Shown piece by piece: positions 17,554 through 25,424 of a stretch of DNA of 64,000 nucleotides. Each line of letters starts with the position of its first letter. The first letter of the stretch is position 1. Below the pieces are notes generated by a model that was not told the DNA's origin, made no database searches, and saw only the letters and a program-made list of their open reading frames with translations. The stretch is from the NCBI GenBank assembly GCA_016716745.1, contig JADJVD010000004.1, positions 372,001 through 436,000 of the forward strand. The letters run 5' to 3'. Both the position numbers and the translations under genes were made by a program. Source of the DNA: Hyphomicrobiales bacterium (GTDB lineage: Bacteria > Pseudomonadota > Alphaproteobacteria > Rhizobiales > Beijerinckiaceae).

Positions 17554-18312
17554 TCAGGGCGTGAAACCCTCGAACACCATCTGGTCCGCCCATTGCCGGG
17601 CGAGCGCGATCTGTTCGGGCGTGCGCACCGTCCAGGTCATGACGGGCGCGCCGAGCATCCGCACGAAATAGGGGGCCGCGTTGGGCAGATCCTTGACGTG
17701 GTAGGACAGGAAATCCGGCTTCGTCCTGTCCCAATGCAGCAGATGCGCCATCTCGCGGCGGCGTTCGGGCGAGATCTTCGCCCATTCGGGATGGTCGTAA
17801 TGGGCTTCCGTGACGATCCCGAGCGGCCGGTCGGCGACGCCGAGGCGGGCGCCGTGCGCGCGCAGATGGGCGACGATGTCGGGATCGAAGCTCTTCAGCG
17901 CGACTGGCCCGGCGTAACCAGCGACGACCTGAGCGGTGCGCTCGGTCAGGCGCATGTCGCCGTTGAACTCGCTCTTGATCTCGCAGACGAGCGGAACCCG
18001 CCCGGCGAGCACGGCGAGAAATTCGGCGAGGGTCAGCATGCGGTCAGAGCCCGCCTTGAAGACGGCCGCCTGGACGGCGGCGGTCGAGAGCGAATCGAGC
18101 CGGCCGACCGCGTGGGTCAGCCGGTCGAGCGTGAAGTCGTGGAACACCATCGACTCGCCGTCCGCCGTGAGCTGCACGTCGCATTCGATGGCGAAATCGC
18201 GTGCGATGGCGGCGCGGGCGGCAGTCGCGGTGTTCTCGATCACGCCGTCGGCCGCCCGGTGCAGGCCGCGATGGGCGATCGGCCGGGCGGTCAGCCAGTC
18301 CGGACGGTTCAC
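17554..18312 (-). CDS. Glycerophosphodiester phosphodiesterase
   Basis: Hydrolyses glycerophosphodiesters to glycerol 3-phosphate and an alcohol. The 252 residues show the family's catalytic set at the N-terminus: HRG (14-16), EN (26-27), ECD (43-45) and the second histidine in VFHD (58), with LVCEIKSE near 130 and a C-terminal WTVRTPEQIALARQW segment. No signal peptide is present, so it is probably cytoplasmic. The start overlaps the stop of the RidA gene by 4 bp, so the two genes are translationally coupled. Length is typical for the short bacterial type. Confidence 0.93.
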   Translation of the reverse strand: MNRPDWLTARPIAHRGLHRAADGVIENTATAARAAIARDFAIECDVQLTADGESMVFHDFTLDRLTHAVGRLDSLSTAAVQAAVFKAGSDRMLTLAEFLAVLAGRVPLVCEIKSEFNGDMRLTERTAQVVAGYAGPVALKSFDPDIVAHLRAHGARLGVADRPLGIVTEAHYDHPEWAKISPERRREMAHLLHWDRTKPDFLSYHVKDLPNAAPYFVRMLGAPVMTWTVRTPEQIALARQWADQMVFEGFTP

Positions 18313-18785
18313 GGCTCGATCTCGAACAACGCCTCGACCTCGACGGCGCAGGATAGCGGCAACTGGGCGACGCCGACCGTCGAGCGCGCGTGCCGGCCGG
18401 CCTCGCCCAGCACCTCGACGATCAGGTCGGATGCGCCGTTCATGATCTGCGGCAGGGCGTCGAAATCCGGCTCGGCGTTGATGAAGCCGCCGAGGCGCAC
18501 GCAGCGCCTGATGCGGCCGAGATCGCCGCCGAGGGCGGCCTTGGCCTGCGCCAGCACATTGATGAGGCAGAGGCGCGCGGCGGCGCGGCCGGCGTCGTTG
18601 GAGACTTCGGCGCCGAGCTTGCCCTTGTGCTCGGGCGCGAGCTTGCCGTCGGCGCCGAAGGCGAGCTGGCCGGAGACGACGAGCTGGTCGCCCGTGATCA
18701 CGCAGGGGACGTAGTTGGCGACCGGCGCGGCGGCGACGGGCAGGGCGACGCCGAGGGCGGCGAGTTTGGCTTCGATGGCGCTCAT
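18309..18785 (-). CDS. RidA/YjgF family protein
   Basis: Protein of 158 residues of the RidA-like group, related to enamine/imine deaminases. Recognisable segments are ITGDQLVVSGQL (near 30), ARLCLINVLAQAKAALGGDLGRIRRCVRLGGFIN (middle) and the C-terminal RSTVGVAQLPLSCAVEVEALFE. The ATG at 18785 is chosen because farther upstream the frame only translates family B repeat sequence. It forms a coupled pair with the phosphodiesterase gene (4-bp overlap). This longer RidA subtype is common next to GDPD genes in Hyphomicrobiales. Its exact substrate is unknown. Confidence 0.9.
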   Translation of the reverse strand: MSAIEAKLAALGVALPVAAAPVANYVPCVITGDQLVVSGQLAFGADGKLAPEHKGKLGAEVSNDAGRAAARLCLINVLAQAKAALGGDLGRIRRCVRLGGFINAEPDFDALPQIMNGASDLIVEVLGEAGRHARSTVGVAQLPLSCAVEVEALFEIEP

Positions 18786-18861
18786 GGCAGGGATTCCCGA
18801 TTCAAGGGCCGCGAGTGTGCCGCGCCGGCGCGGGAACGCAAGCGGCGGGGTTGTGGGGGTA

Positions 18862-19245
18862 GGGTGGATTCCCTTCCCCTCGCTTCGCTCGGCCGGGAAT
18901 GACAGAGTTGGCTTCGCTCGGCCGGGAATGACAGGCGGCGTCACCCCCGGCGGCGGCGCAGCCGCCGGGAAGGGGGTCCATGCTTACGGGCGGGGTTGCG
19001 GCGGGGTGGATTCCCTTCCCCTCGCTTCGCTCGGCCCGGAATGACAGGGGGGCTTCGCTCGGCCGGGAATGACAGGCGGCGTCACCCCCGGCGGCGGCGC
19101 AGCCGCCGGGAAGGGGGTCCATGCTTACGGGCGGGGTTGTTGCGGCGGGGTGGATTCCCTTCCCCTCGCTTCGCTCGGCCGGGAATGACAGGGGGCTTCG
19201 CTCGGCCGGGAATGGCAGGGGGCTTCGCCTGGACGGGAATGACAT
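18862..19245. repeat. Palindromic repeat cluster, family B, with a 141-bp tandem duplication
   Basis: Several copies of the GGATTCCCTTCCCCTCGCTT and CTCGGCCGGGAATGACAG modules plus GCGTCACCCCCGGCGGCGGC with its inverted partner GCCGCCGGGAAGGGGGTCC. The block starting at 18931 is repeated at 19072, an exact 141-bp offset, with only a few differences. The cluster fills the gap between RidA and eipB (divergent genes). Apparent reading frames crossing it only translate the repeats, for example into PGRAKRGEGNPP-like peptides. Confidence 0.9.
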
Positions 19246-19327
19246 GACGACAAATGTCATGCGGCGTTTCCCAATTTCGCCATCAGTGCGCGGCAACACT
19301 CATCCGGGGCGCTGGAGATTCTGGTTC

Positions 19328-20164
19328 ATGCGACATGTGACGGCCGCACTTCTTCTATCGGGGCTCGCCGCGATCGACATCGGGGCGGGCGCCATCGCCG
19401 CGCCGGCCGCCGGCGACAAGGTGCCCTTGCTCGGCCATCGCGCCGTCTACCGGCTGACGCTCGGCAAGGCCTCCGGCCCGAAGGCGCCGGCGGATGCGCG
19501 CGGCATGATCGCCTACGACTTCTCGGGCTCGGCCTGCGAGGGCTATGCGATGAAGTTCCGGCAGGTGACGGAAATCCAGCCGGAGGAGGGGACGACGCGC
19601 TCCTCCGACATGAACTCGACGACGTTCGAGGAGGGCGACGGCTCGGGCTTCCGCTTCAAGATTCAGACGACGCAGGACGGGACCGGCCCCTCCGCGGTCG
19701 ACGGCGCGGCCGAGCGCAACGGCGGCGGCCTGTCCATCGCCCTCAGCCGGCCGCAGCGCGAGAAGCTCGACCTCGGCGACGAGGTGGTGTTCCCGACCGA
19801 CCAGACGATCCGGCTGGTGCGCGCTGCGCGCGCCGGGGAGCGCACGTTGGCGCTGAAAATCTTCGACGGGACCGACACCGGCAAGAAGATCTACGACACG
19901 CTCGCCGTCATCGGGCCGGCCCGCACCGAGGCCGCGCCGGAAGAGGCGGCGCAGGACGCCGCGCTGAAGGGGCTGGCGCGCTGGCCGGTGGCGATCAGCT
20001 ATTTCGAGCCGGGCAAGAGCGACGCGCCGCCCGTCTACGTCCTGTCGTTCGATCTTTATGAAAACGGCGTGTCGCGGGCGCTGAAGCTCGACTACGGCGA
20101 CTTCGTTCTCAATGGCGAGATGACCCGCTTCGAGGCGCTGCCGGCCAAGTCCTGCGACAAGTAG
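19328..20164 (+). CDS. eipB: EipB family cell-envelope integrity protein (DUF1849)
   Basis: Periplasmic protein of 278 residues, homologous to Brucella EipB, a spiral beta-barrel needed for envelope integrity. It begins with a signal peptide (MRHVTAALLLSGLAAIDIGAGAIAAPA). Family landmarks are LGHRAVYRLTLG (near 43), MIAYDFSGSACEGYAMKFRQ (near 65) and the C-terminal SCDK; the cysteines in SACEG and SCDK are those expected to form the conserved disulphide. The ATG at 19328 directly precedes the signal peptide. The gene converges with dinB 8 bp downstream, with no obvious terminator between them. Confidence 0.9.
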   Translation: MRHVTAALLLSGLAAIDIGAGAIAAPAAGDKVPLLGHRAVYRLTLGKASGPKAPADARGMIAYDFSGSACEGYAMKFRQVTEIQPEEGTTRSSDMNSTTFEEGDGSGFRFKIQTTQDGTGPSAVDGAAERNGGGLSIALSRPQREKLDLGDEVVFPTDQTIRLVRAARAGERTLALKIFDGTDTGKKIYDTLAVIGPARTEAAPEEAAQDAALKGLARWPVAISYFEPGKSDAPPVYVLSFDLYENGVSRALKLDYGDFVLNGEMTRFEALPAKSCDK

Positions 20165-20172
20165 GGCTCGGG

Positions 20173-21468
20173 TCAGCGGCGCGGCGGGAAGGTGAGGCCC
20201 TTCTGGATCACGCCCTTGCCGAACTTCTCCCGCAGCGCGTCGATGGCGCGCTCGGTCGCCTTTTCCCGGGCGACGCCGGAATCGACCAGGTCGCCCCGGT
20301 CGGCCTCGCTGGCGGGGCAGAGATCGGCGACGCCGACGCCGATCAGGCGGAACTTCGGCCCCGTCGCCTCGTGCCGCAGCAGGTCGCGGGCGACGGCGAA
20401 GATGCGGCCGGCGAGCTGAGTCGCGGGCAGGCCGGAGCGGGTGCGCGTGCGCGTCTGGAAGGCGGCGGTCTTCAGCTTCAGCGTCACCGACCGGCCAGCG
20501 AGATCGCCGCGCTTGAGGCGCAGCGACACCTTGTCCGCCAGTTCGTAGAGCGTGCGCTCGAGCGATCCGAGGTCGGCGACGTCAACGTCGTAAGTCGTCT
20601 CGCTGGATACGCTTTTGGCGTCGCGCTCGGGATCGACCGCGCGGGTGTCGATTCCGTTGGCAAGACGCCAGAGGCGCCGGCCTTCCTCGCCCCAGCGGCG
20701 CATCATGTCGATCTCGCCGCGCCGCTGAACGTCGCCGATGGTGCGCAGCCCGTCCGCCTCGTAACGCTCGCGCGCCACCGCGCCGACGCCCCAGATGCGG
20801 CCGATGGAGAGGGGGGCGAGCGCCTCGCGCGCCTCGGCCCGGCCGATCACGGCGAAGCCGCGCGGCTTGTCGAGGTCGGATGCCATCTTCGCCAGAAACT
20901 TGCAGTAGGACAGGCCGACGCTGACGGTGACGCCGATCTCCCGCTCGATCTCGCCGGCGAATCGGGCCAGCGAGACGGCGGGGCTGGCGTGGTGCAGGCG
21001 CTCCGTGCCGGCAAGGTCGAGGAACGCCTCGTCGATGGACAGCGGCTCGACGAGCGGGGTCAGCCGCTCCATCGCGGCGCGGATGCGGCGGGCGACGGCG
21101 ACGTATTTGGCCATGTCGGGCTTCATCACGACGGCGTTCGGGCACAGCGCCAGCGCCTTGAACATCGGCATGGCCGAGCGCACGCCGAAGGTGCGGGCGA
21201 TGTAGCAGCAGGTGGAGACGACGCCGCGCTTGCCGCCGCCGACGATCAGCGGCTTGTCGGCCAGGCCCGGATCGTCGCGCTTCTCGACCGAGGCGTAGAA
21301 GGCGTCGCAGTCGACATGGGCGATGTGGAGGTCGTGCAACTCGGCATGCCGGGCGAGGCGCGGCGAACCGCAGGCGGCGCAGCGGCGCGCGCCCTCGGCG
21401 GCGGGCGCGAGGCAGTCGCGACAGAAGGCCGGGGCCGCGCCGCCCTGCATGGCCTCAGGTCGACGCAA
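20173..21468 (-). CDS. dinB: DNA polymerase IV (Y family) with N-terminal zinc-finger
   Basis: Translesion polymerase of 431 residues. An N-terminal extension carries a CxxC...CxxC pair (Cys16, 19, 30, 33), a zinc-finger seen in many alphaproteobacterial DinB proteins. The palm follows, with HVDCDAFYASVEKR (catalytic Asp near 53) and SIDEAFLDL; the little-finger domain ends with KGLTFPPRR. All catalytic acidic residues look intact. The start at 21468 overlaps the end of the DUF3572 gene by 14 bp. No LexA-type operator is visible nearby. Confidence 0.94.
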   Translation of the reverse strand: MRRPEAMQGGAAPAFCRDCLAPAAEGARRCAACGSPRLARHAELHDLHIAHVDCDAFYASVEKRDDPGLADKPLIVGGGKRGVVSTCCYIARTFGVRSAMPMFKALALCPNAVVMKPDMAKYVAVARRIRAAMERLTPLVEPLSIDEAFLDLAGTERLHHASPAVSLARFAGEIEREIGVTVSVGLSYCKFLAKMASDLDKPRGFAVIGRAEAREALAPLSIGRIWGVGAVARERYEADGLRTIGDVQRRGEIDMMRRWGEEGRRLWRLANGIDTRAVDPERDAKSVSSETTYDVDVADLGSLERTLYELADKVSLRLKRGDLAGRSVTLKLKTAAFQTRTRTRSGLPATQLAGRIFAVARDLLRHEATGPKFRLIGVGVADLCPASEADRGDLVDSGVAREKATERAIDALREKFGKGVIQKGLTFPPRR

Positions 21469-21790
21469 TCGGCTGCGCCCCGCGATCGAGCCGGCGACGA
21501 GCGCGCTCGACCTCGGCCGGATCGCGCTTCTCGTCGGCGGCGAAGGCGAGCAGCGTCGGCTCGTGCGCCAGGATGTGATCGAGGACGCTGGCGAGAAAAT
21601 CCGGCGCGGCGGCGGCGCGGCGCAGCGTCTCCGGCGTCAGGCCGGAGAGGGCGAGGAATCGCTCCAGCCGCTCCTCGTCGGCCGCCAGCCAGCCGAGCGC
21701 GGCGATCGCCAGCGCCTCGGCGGCGTCGCGCGGCCCGTCCGGGCGGGCTGGCGCGCCGCCTTCCGACGCCGTTCGGTTACCTGATCGCAT
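21455..21790 (-). CDS. DUF3572 family protein
   Basis: Small acidic, all-helical protein of 111 residues that matches DUF3572 (AALGWLAADEERLERFLALSGL, then DFLASVLDHILAHEPTLLAFA). The family is found mainly in alphaproteobacteria next to dinB and divK and has no known function. Two ATGs are possible, 21799 and 21790; the second has AAAGGG at a better distance. The gene overlaps dinB by 14 bp and is probably co-transcribed with it. It diverges from divK, so the 106 bp between them hold both promoters. Confidence 0.86.
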   Translation of the reverse strand: MRSGNRTASEGGAPARPDGPRDAAEALAIAALGWLAADEERLERFLALSGLTPETLRRAAAAPDFLASVLDHILAHEPTLLAFAADEKRDPAEVERARRRLDRGAQPIAST

Positions 21791-21896
21791 TGGTTGCATT
21801 ACCCTTTCATCAAGGTCTGGCTGATATGAGTATTCGGCCGGACATGGGCGCCGGGAATTTCGCCGAAGCGCCCGCTTGCCGGCCCGGGATGGACGC

Positions 21897-22268
21897 ATGA
21901 CGAAGACGGTGCTGATCGTAGAAGACAACGAGCTCAACATGAAGCTCTTCAACGATCTTCTCGAAGCCAACGGCTATCGCACCCTGCAGTCGCGCAACGG
22001 CGTCGGGGCGGTCGAGCTTGCGCGCCAGCACAAGCCCGACCTGATCCTGATGGACATCCAGCTCCCCGAGGTTTCGGGGCTGGAGGTCACCGAATGGATC
22101 AAGCAGGACAAGGATCTGCGGTCCATTCCGGTCATCGCCATCACGGCCTTCGCCATGAAGGGCGACGAGGAGAAGATCCGCAGCCGCGGCTGCGAGGCTT
22201 ATTTGTCGAAACCGATTTCCGTGACCAAGTTTCTGGAGACAGTGAAGAACTATGTTGGCGACAGGTAG
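21897..22268 (+). CDS. divK: Single-domain response regulator DivK
   Basis: Receiver-only response regulator of 123 residues that controls polar cell-cycle kinases in alphaproteobacteria. The phosphorylation site is Asp53 in LMDIQLPEVSG, the acidic pocket is VEDNELNMKLF (8-18) and the switch residues are the Thr in AITAFAMKGD and the Lys in LSKPI. Sequence and length agree with Caulobacter DivK, in which Asp53 is also the acceptor. pleD follows 6 bp downstream in the conserved order. The ATG at 21897 is the natural start. Confidence 0.96.
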   Translation: MTKTVLIVEDNELNMKLFNDLLEANGYRTLQSRNGVGAVELARQHKPDLILMDIQLPEVSGLEVTEWIKQDKDLRSIPVIAITAFAMKGDEEKIRSRGCEAYLSKPISVTKFLETVKNYVGDR

Positions 22269-22274
22269 GCCGGC

Positions 22275-23642
22275 ATGAGTGCGCGTATTCTCGTCGTGGA
22301 CGACGTTTTGCCGAACCTCAAATTGCTGGAGGCTCGGCTCAGCGCGGAATATTTCGACGTCACTCTCGCCACCAATGGACCCGAGGCGCTCGCGATCTGC
22401 GAGCAGGGCCATTGCGACATCGTGCTGCTCGACGTGATGATGCCCGGCATGGACGGGTTCGAGGTCTGTCGACGGCTGAAAGCCCATCCGACGACGGCGC
22501 ATCTGCCCGTGATCATGGTCACGGCGCTGGATCAGCCCTCCGACCGCGTGCGCGGGCTTGAGGCGGGCGCCGACGATTTCGTCACCAAGCCGGTGGACGA
22601 GATCGCGCTCATCGCGCGGGTGCGCTCGCTGGCGCGCCTGAAGATGGCGCACGACGAATTGCGCAGCCGCGCGCTCACCGCCGTCGGCCTCGGCATGCCC
22701 AACCTGTTCGACGCCGTGGTCGCCGATCAGGGGCTCAATGGGCGCGTGCTGATCGTCGACGACCGGCCGAGCTCCTACGAGCGCCTCGTGGTCGCGCTCG
22801 AGAAGTCGCAGACGGTGACGGTCGAGACGCATCCGGCCGAGGCGGTGTTCAAGGCGGCGGAAGGCGAATTCGATCTGATCATGATCAGTCTCGGCCTGCG
22901 CGATTTCGACGGGCTGCGGCTCGCCGCGCAACTGCGCTCGCTCGAGCGCACCCGGCAGGTTCCGCTGCTTCTGATCGCCGAGGCGGAAGATCGCGCGCGC
23001 CTGTTGCGCGGGCTCGATCTCGGCGTGAATGACTATCTGACCCGCCCGGTCGACCGCAACGAGCTGGTCGCCCGCGTGCGCACGCAGATCAAGCGCAAGC
23101 GCTACGCCGACAGTCTGCGCGACAATGTGCAGGCCTCGCTCGAGGCCGCCGTCGTCGATCCGCTGACGGGATTGAGCAACCGGCGCTATCTCGACAGCCA
23201 TCTCGCCGCGCTGGCGGGGCAGGCGCTGGCCAGCCGCAAGCCGCTCGCGGTGATGGCGCTCGACATCGACCACTTCAAGCTCGTCAACGACACGCATGGA
23301 CACGAGGCGGGCGACGACGTGCTGCGCGGCTTCTCGGCGCGCGTCAAGAATGCGATTCGCGCCGCCGACCTGATGTGCAGGCTCGGCGGCGAGGAGTTCC
23401 TCGTGGTGATGCCGGACACGACGCTGGAAACGGCGGCGCGCGCCGCCGAGCGCGTGCGCGCGGCGGTCGAAAGCGAAGGCTTCTCCATCGACAAGGGCGG
23501 TCGGGCGGTGGCGGTGACGGTCTCGGTCGGCATCGCCGCGCTGGGGACCGGCGACGTGCACGATCTGCTACGCCGCGCCGACCGCGCGCTGTATCGCTCG
23601 AAGACCGAAGGCCGCAACCGGGTGAGCATGGCGGCGGCGTGA
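22275..23642 (+). CDS. pleD: Response regulator diguanylate cyclase PleD
   Basis: Makes cyclic di-GMP at the cell pole when phosphorylated. The 455 residues form a first receiver domain (phospho-acceptor Asp53 in LLDVMMPGMDG), a second, degenerate receiver (about 155-275, with Ser in place of the acceptor Asp in MISLGLRDFDG), and a GGDEF domain (about 290-452). The active-site signature reads GGEEF (371-375), preceded five residues earlier by the inhibitory-site RAAD (362-365), so product feedback control should be intact. The organisation equals Caulobacter PleD. It is co-transcribed with divK. Confidence 0.96.
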   Translation: MSARILVVDDVLPNLKLLEARLSAEYFDVTLATNGPEALAICEQGHCDIVLLDVMMPGMDGFEVCRRLKAHPTTAHLPVIMVTALDQPSDRVRGLEAGADDFVTKPVDEIALIARVRSLARLKMAHDELRSRALTAVGLGMPNLFDAVVADQGLNGRVLIVDDRPSSYERLVVALEKSQTVTVETHPAEAVFKAAEGEFDLIMISLGLRDFDGLRLAAQLRSLERTRQVPLLLIAEAEDRARLLRGLDLGVNDYLTRPVDRNELVARVRTQIKRKRYADSLRDNVQASLEAAVVDPLTGLSNRRYLDSHLAALAGQALASRKPLAVMALDIDHFKLVNDTHGHEAGDDVLRGFSARVKNAIRAADLMCRLGGEEFLVVMPDTTLETAARAAERVRAAVESEGFSIDKGGRAVAVTVSVGIAALGTGDVHDLLRRADRALYRSKTEGRNRVSMAAA

Positions 23643-23654
23643 GGCGGCGCCTTC

Positions 23655-23671
23655 ACCTTAATGGTTAAGGT
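23655..23671. promoter_or_regulatory. AT-rich inverted repeat after pleD
   Basis: A perfect 7-bp inverted repeat, ACCTTAA-TGG-TTAAGGT, lies 13 bp after the pleD stop and stands out in GC-rich DNA. TTAA-containing half sites recall CtrA boxes, but the spacing here is 3 bp rather than 7. TTAAGGTAAAGATAAC, starting inside it, is closer to the CtrA form, with a mismatched second half. Function is uncertain. Confidence 0.3.
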
Positions 23672-23739
23672 AAAGATAACGCTTCGGCTTTTGGCCGGAT
23701 TGAACGATTGCAATCGGCGGGGTTTGAAGTAATTTGAAC

Positions 23740-23922
23740 CCATCGATCGACGGCGCGAAAAGACGCTGAACGATCAAATCGATACCCTACGGAGTGCTCA
23801 GGTCCGCCGCATCTCCTGGGTCCGTGGGGTCGGCCGGTTCGGACGGTTAGGAGTGGCCTCCTCGAAACCCGTTCGAACCGGCCACCACATTTGCGAAGGC
23901 GCCCCAAGCGGGCGCCTTTTTT
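23740..23922 (+). ncRNA. Candidate small RNA between pleD and rpmG
   Basis: No protein-coding frame explains this stretch, but it has strong structure: a long hairpin with 15-bp arms (GGCCGGTTCGGACGG at 23832-23846 with CCGTTCGAACCGGCC at 23869-23883, one wobble), an inner AGGAG/CTCCT stem exposing CCTCCTC (23857-23863, an anti-Shine-Dalgarno sequence), then a textbook terminator at 23896-23922. The 5' end is a guess. It is too short for a tRNA despite its CCACCA, and does not show SRP or tmRNA core sequence. It could also be a long 3' UTR of divK-pleD. Confidence 0.5.
23896..23922 (+). terminator. Rho-independent terminator after the candidate sRNA
   Basis: Perfect stem AAGGCGCCC (23896-23904) with GGGCGCCTT (23910-23918), a CAAGC loop and six T residues. 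It ends whatever transcript runs rightward from pleD or from the candidate sRNA. Confidence 0.93.
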
Positions 23923-23958
23923 CTTTGGCGCGCCCAGGTCGTCCTGCGTGCGCAAACG

Positions 23959-23980
23959 AAAAGGGCGCCTCGCGGCGCCC
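23959..23980 (-). terminator. Rho-independent terminator of rpmG
   Basis: On the minus strand the stem GGGCGCC/GGCGCCC with a 4-nt loop is followed by TTTT (AAAA at 23959-23962 on the plus strand). It lies 31 bp after the rpmG stop codon. Confidence 0.85.
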
Positions 23981-24010
23981 CTCATCGACCGATCAGTCAG
24001 GCGTCGCGCC

Positions 24011-24178
24011 TTACTTGATCTTGGTCTCCTTGAACTCGACGTGCTTGCGCGCGACCGGGTCGTACTTGCGGAAGGTCAGCTTCTCGGTCTTCGTGCGGGC
24101 GTTCTTCTTCGTCACATAGAAATAGCCCGTGTCGGCGGTCGACTCGAGCTTGATCTTGATCATCGCCGTCTTGGCCAT
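24011..24178 (-). CDS. rpmG: 50S ribosomal protein L33
   Basis: Ribosomal protein of 55 residues (MAKTAMIKIKLESTADTG ... DPVARKHVEFKETKIK) of the cysteine-free L33 type: no CxxC zinc ribbon is present. The ATG at 24178 gives the usual MAKxxxIKIKL start. It is flanked by its own promoter (24269-24296) and terminator (23959-23980), so it is probably monocistronic. The location after pleD is conserved in Hyphomicrobiales. Confidence 0.97.
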   Translation of the reverse strand: MAKTAMIKIKLESTADTGYFYVTKKNARTKTEKLTFRKYDPVARKHVEFKETKIK

Positions 24179-24268
24179 AACGTCCGTCCTCGAAACGAGG
24201 CGGCAGAAGGCCTCGTGCACTGGAAAAGGGGATCGCGCGGCGCCGACGGGCGTCGCGGAGTGGCGCGC

Positions 24269-24296
24269 ACCATACGGATCGCGCCCCGCTTGTCAA
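24269..24296 (-). promoter_or_regulatory. Sigma-70 promoter of rpmG
   Basis: On the minus strand TTGACA (24291-24296), a 16-bp spacer and TATGGT (24269-24274) form a good housekeeping promoter about 90 bp before the rpmG start codon, directly after the Nudix gene's stop codon. Confidence 0.7.
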
Positions 24297-24309
24297 GAAA
24301 CGCGGGGCC

Positions 24310-25059
24310 TCAAAGCTCCTCGCGCTGGAACACCTGCCGGCGCTCGAAATAGAACGGCACGGGCAGGGTTTCGGCGAAGCCCAGGTCGATGCGGTGGGCG
24401 AGCTCCTTCAGGATCGCGCGGGTGATCGCCGGCAGGTCGAGCGCTCTGGTCTCCTCGATGCCCATCCAGACGAGTTCGACCAGTTCCGTGTCGGCCGTCA
24501 CGACGCCCGCGACCTTGTGGGCGACGTCGATCGCGTCGACCGCGAAGAAGCGCGTGTCGAAGCGCTTGGGGCGGCGCGGCGGGGTGATCGCGCGGGCGAC
24601 GAAATGCATCCGGTCCAGCGTCGGAAACACGCCGTGGGCGGCGAAATCCCGCCACGGCCCGGCGGGCGCCTCGTCGGGCGCGCCGAACTCCTTGGTGCCG
24701 ATCAGCAGGCCCGTCTCCTCGAAGGTCTCGCGGATGGAGGCGAGGGCGAGGGCGCGGGCGCGCGAGGCGGTCGGCCGCGTCACGCGCTTCATCAGCCGCT
24801 GCTCGACGATGGCGGGCAGGGCGCCGGCGACAGTCATGCTGCGGTCGCCCGCCTCGATTCGTCCGCCGGGGAAGACGAACTTGCCGGGCATGAATTTGTG
24901 ATTGGCGTGGCGCTTGCCGAGCAGCACCTTCGGCTTCTTGCCCGCACGGTCGATCAGGATCAGCGTCGCGGCGTCCCGCGGGACGACGTTCGGCCATTTG
25001 CGCTCGCGTTCGGCCGCCGTCAGTTCGACGGCGGCCTGCTTGCCCGAAAAAGTGCTCAC
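24310..25059 (-). CDS. Nudix family hydrolase
   Basis: Hydrolase of 249 residues acting on a nucleoside-diphosphate-linked compound. From the GTG at 25059 it reads MSTFSGKQAAVELTAAER. The Nudix box is split: FPGGRIEAGDR (near 58) is separated by a helical insertion of about 35 residues from RETFEETGLLIG (near 105), a form seen in a subgroup of alphaproteobacterial Nudix proteins. The GTG overlaps the stop codon of the DUF983 gene (GTGA), which indicates translational coupling and supports this start. The substrate cannot be predicted. Confidence 0.86.
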   Translation of the reverse strand: MSTFSGKQAAVELTAAERERKWPNVVPRDAATLILIDRAGKKPKVLLGKRHANHKFMPGKFVFPGGRIEAGDRSMTVAGALPAIVEQRLMKRVTRPTASRARALALASIRETFEETGLLIGTKEFGAPDEAPAGPWRDFAAHGVFPTLDRMHFVARAITPPRRPKRFDTRFFAVDAIDVAHKVAGVVTADTELVELVWMGIEETRALDLPAITRAILKELAHRIDLGFAETLPVPFYFERRQVFQREEL

Positions 25060-25424
25060 GTCGATTCCTTCCCCTCGCCGAAGCCGTGCATGCGCAGCGC
25101 CCATTGATGGCCGATGGTCGCGCCTTTGAACGCAGGCAGCCACCACAGGCTGAGACCGAGCGCAAGCGCCGGCCAGATCGAAAAATGCACCCAGAGCGGC
25201 ACATCCTCAAAGCTCTGCTCGACGATCATCAGAGCTGCGAGGACGACATGGCCGACGACCGAGATTGTGATGTAGGGCGGCGCGTCGTCGGCGCGTTGAT
25301 GCGACAAATCCTCGCCGCAGGCGGCGCAGCGCTCGACCGGTTTCAGATAGGCGCGGAACAGCCGGCCCTCGCCGCAGGCCGGGCAGCGCGACGTCAGTCC
25401 CCGCCGGACCGCCTGTCCCCAGCG
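25056..25424 (-). CDS. DUF983 family protein, start codon missing or frame disturbed
   Basis: Family match begins at ARRRWGQAVRRGL, then a zinc-ribbon-like pair CPACGEGRLF and CAACGEDL, followed by two hydrophobic segments (ITISVVGHVVLAALMIV and HFSIWPALALGLSLWWL). This is a complete DUF983 domain, yet no ATG, GTG or TTG occurs in frame upstream of the first CPACG; the first usable codon (TTG at 25307) would remove both cysteine pairs. The upstream part lies inside the rnr frame. Either an indel near the CCCC at 25399-25402 separated the gene from its start, or a non-standard start is used. Function of DUF983 is unknown. Confidence 0.65.
   Translation of the reverse strand, partial: RWGQAVRRGLTSRCPACGEGRLFRAYLKPVERCAACGEDLSHQRADDAPPYITISVVGHVVLAALMIVEQSFEDVPLWVHFSIWPALALGLSLWWLPAFKGATIGHQWALRMHGFGEGKEST

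Noticed and set aside
23832..23886. tRNA or tmRNA end, because of GTTCGAACC and CCACCA
   Set aside because: The segment from the possible acceptor stem is only about 55 nt, the T stem does not close and there is no anticodon arm; no tmRNA tag sequence is present.
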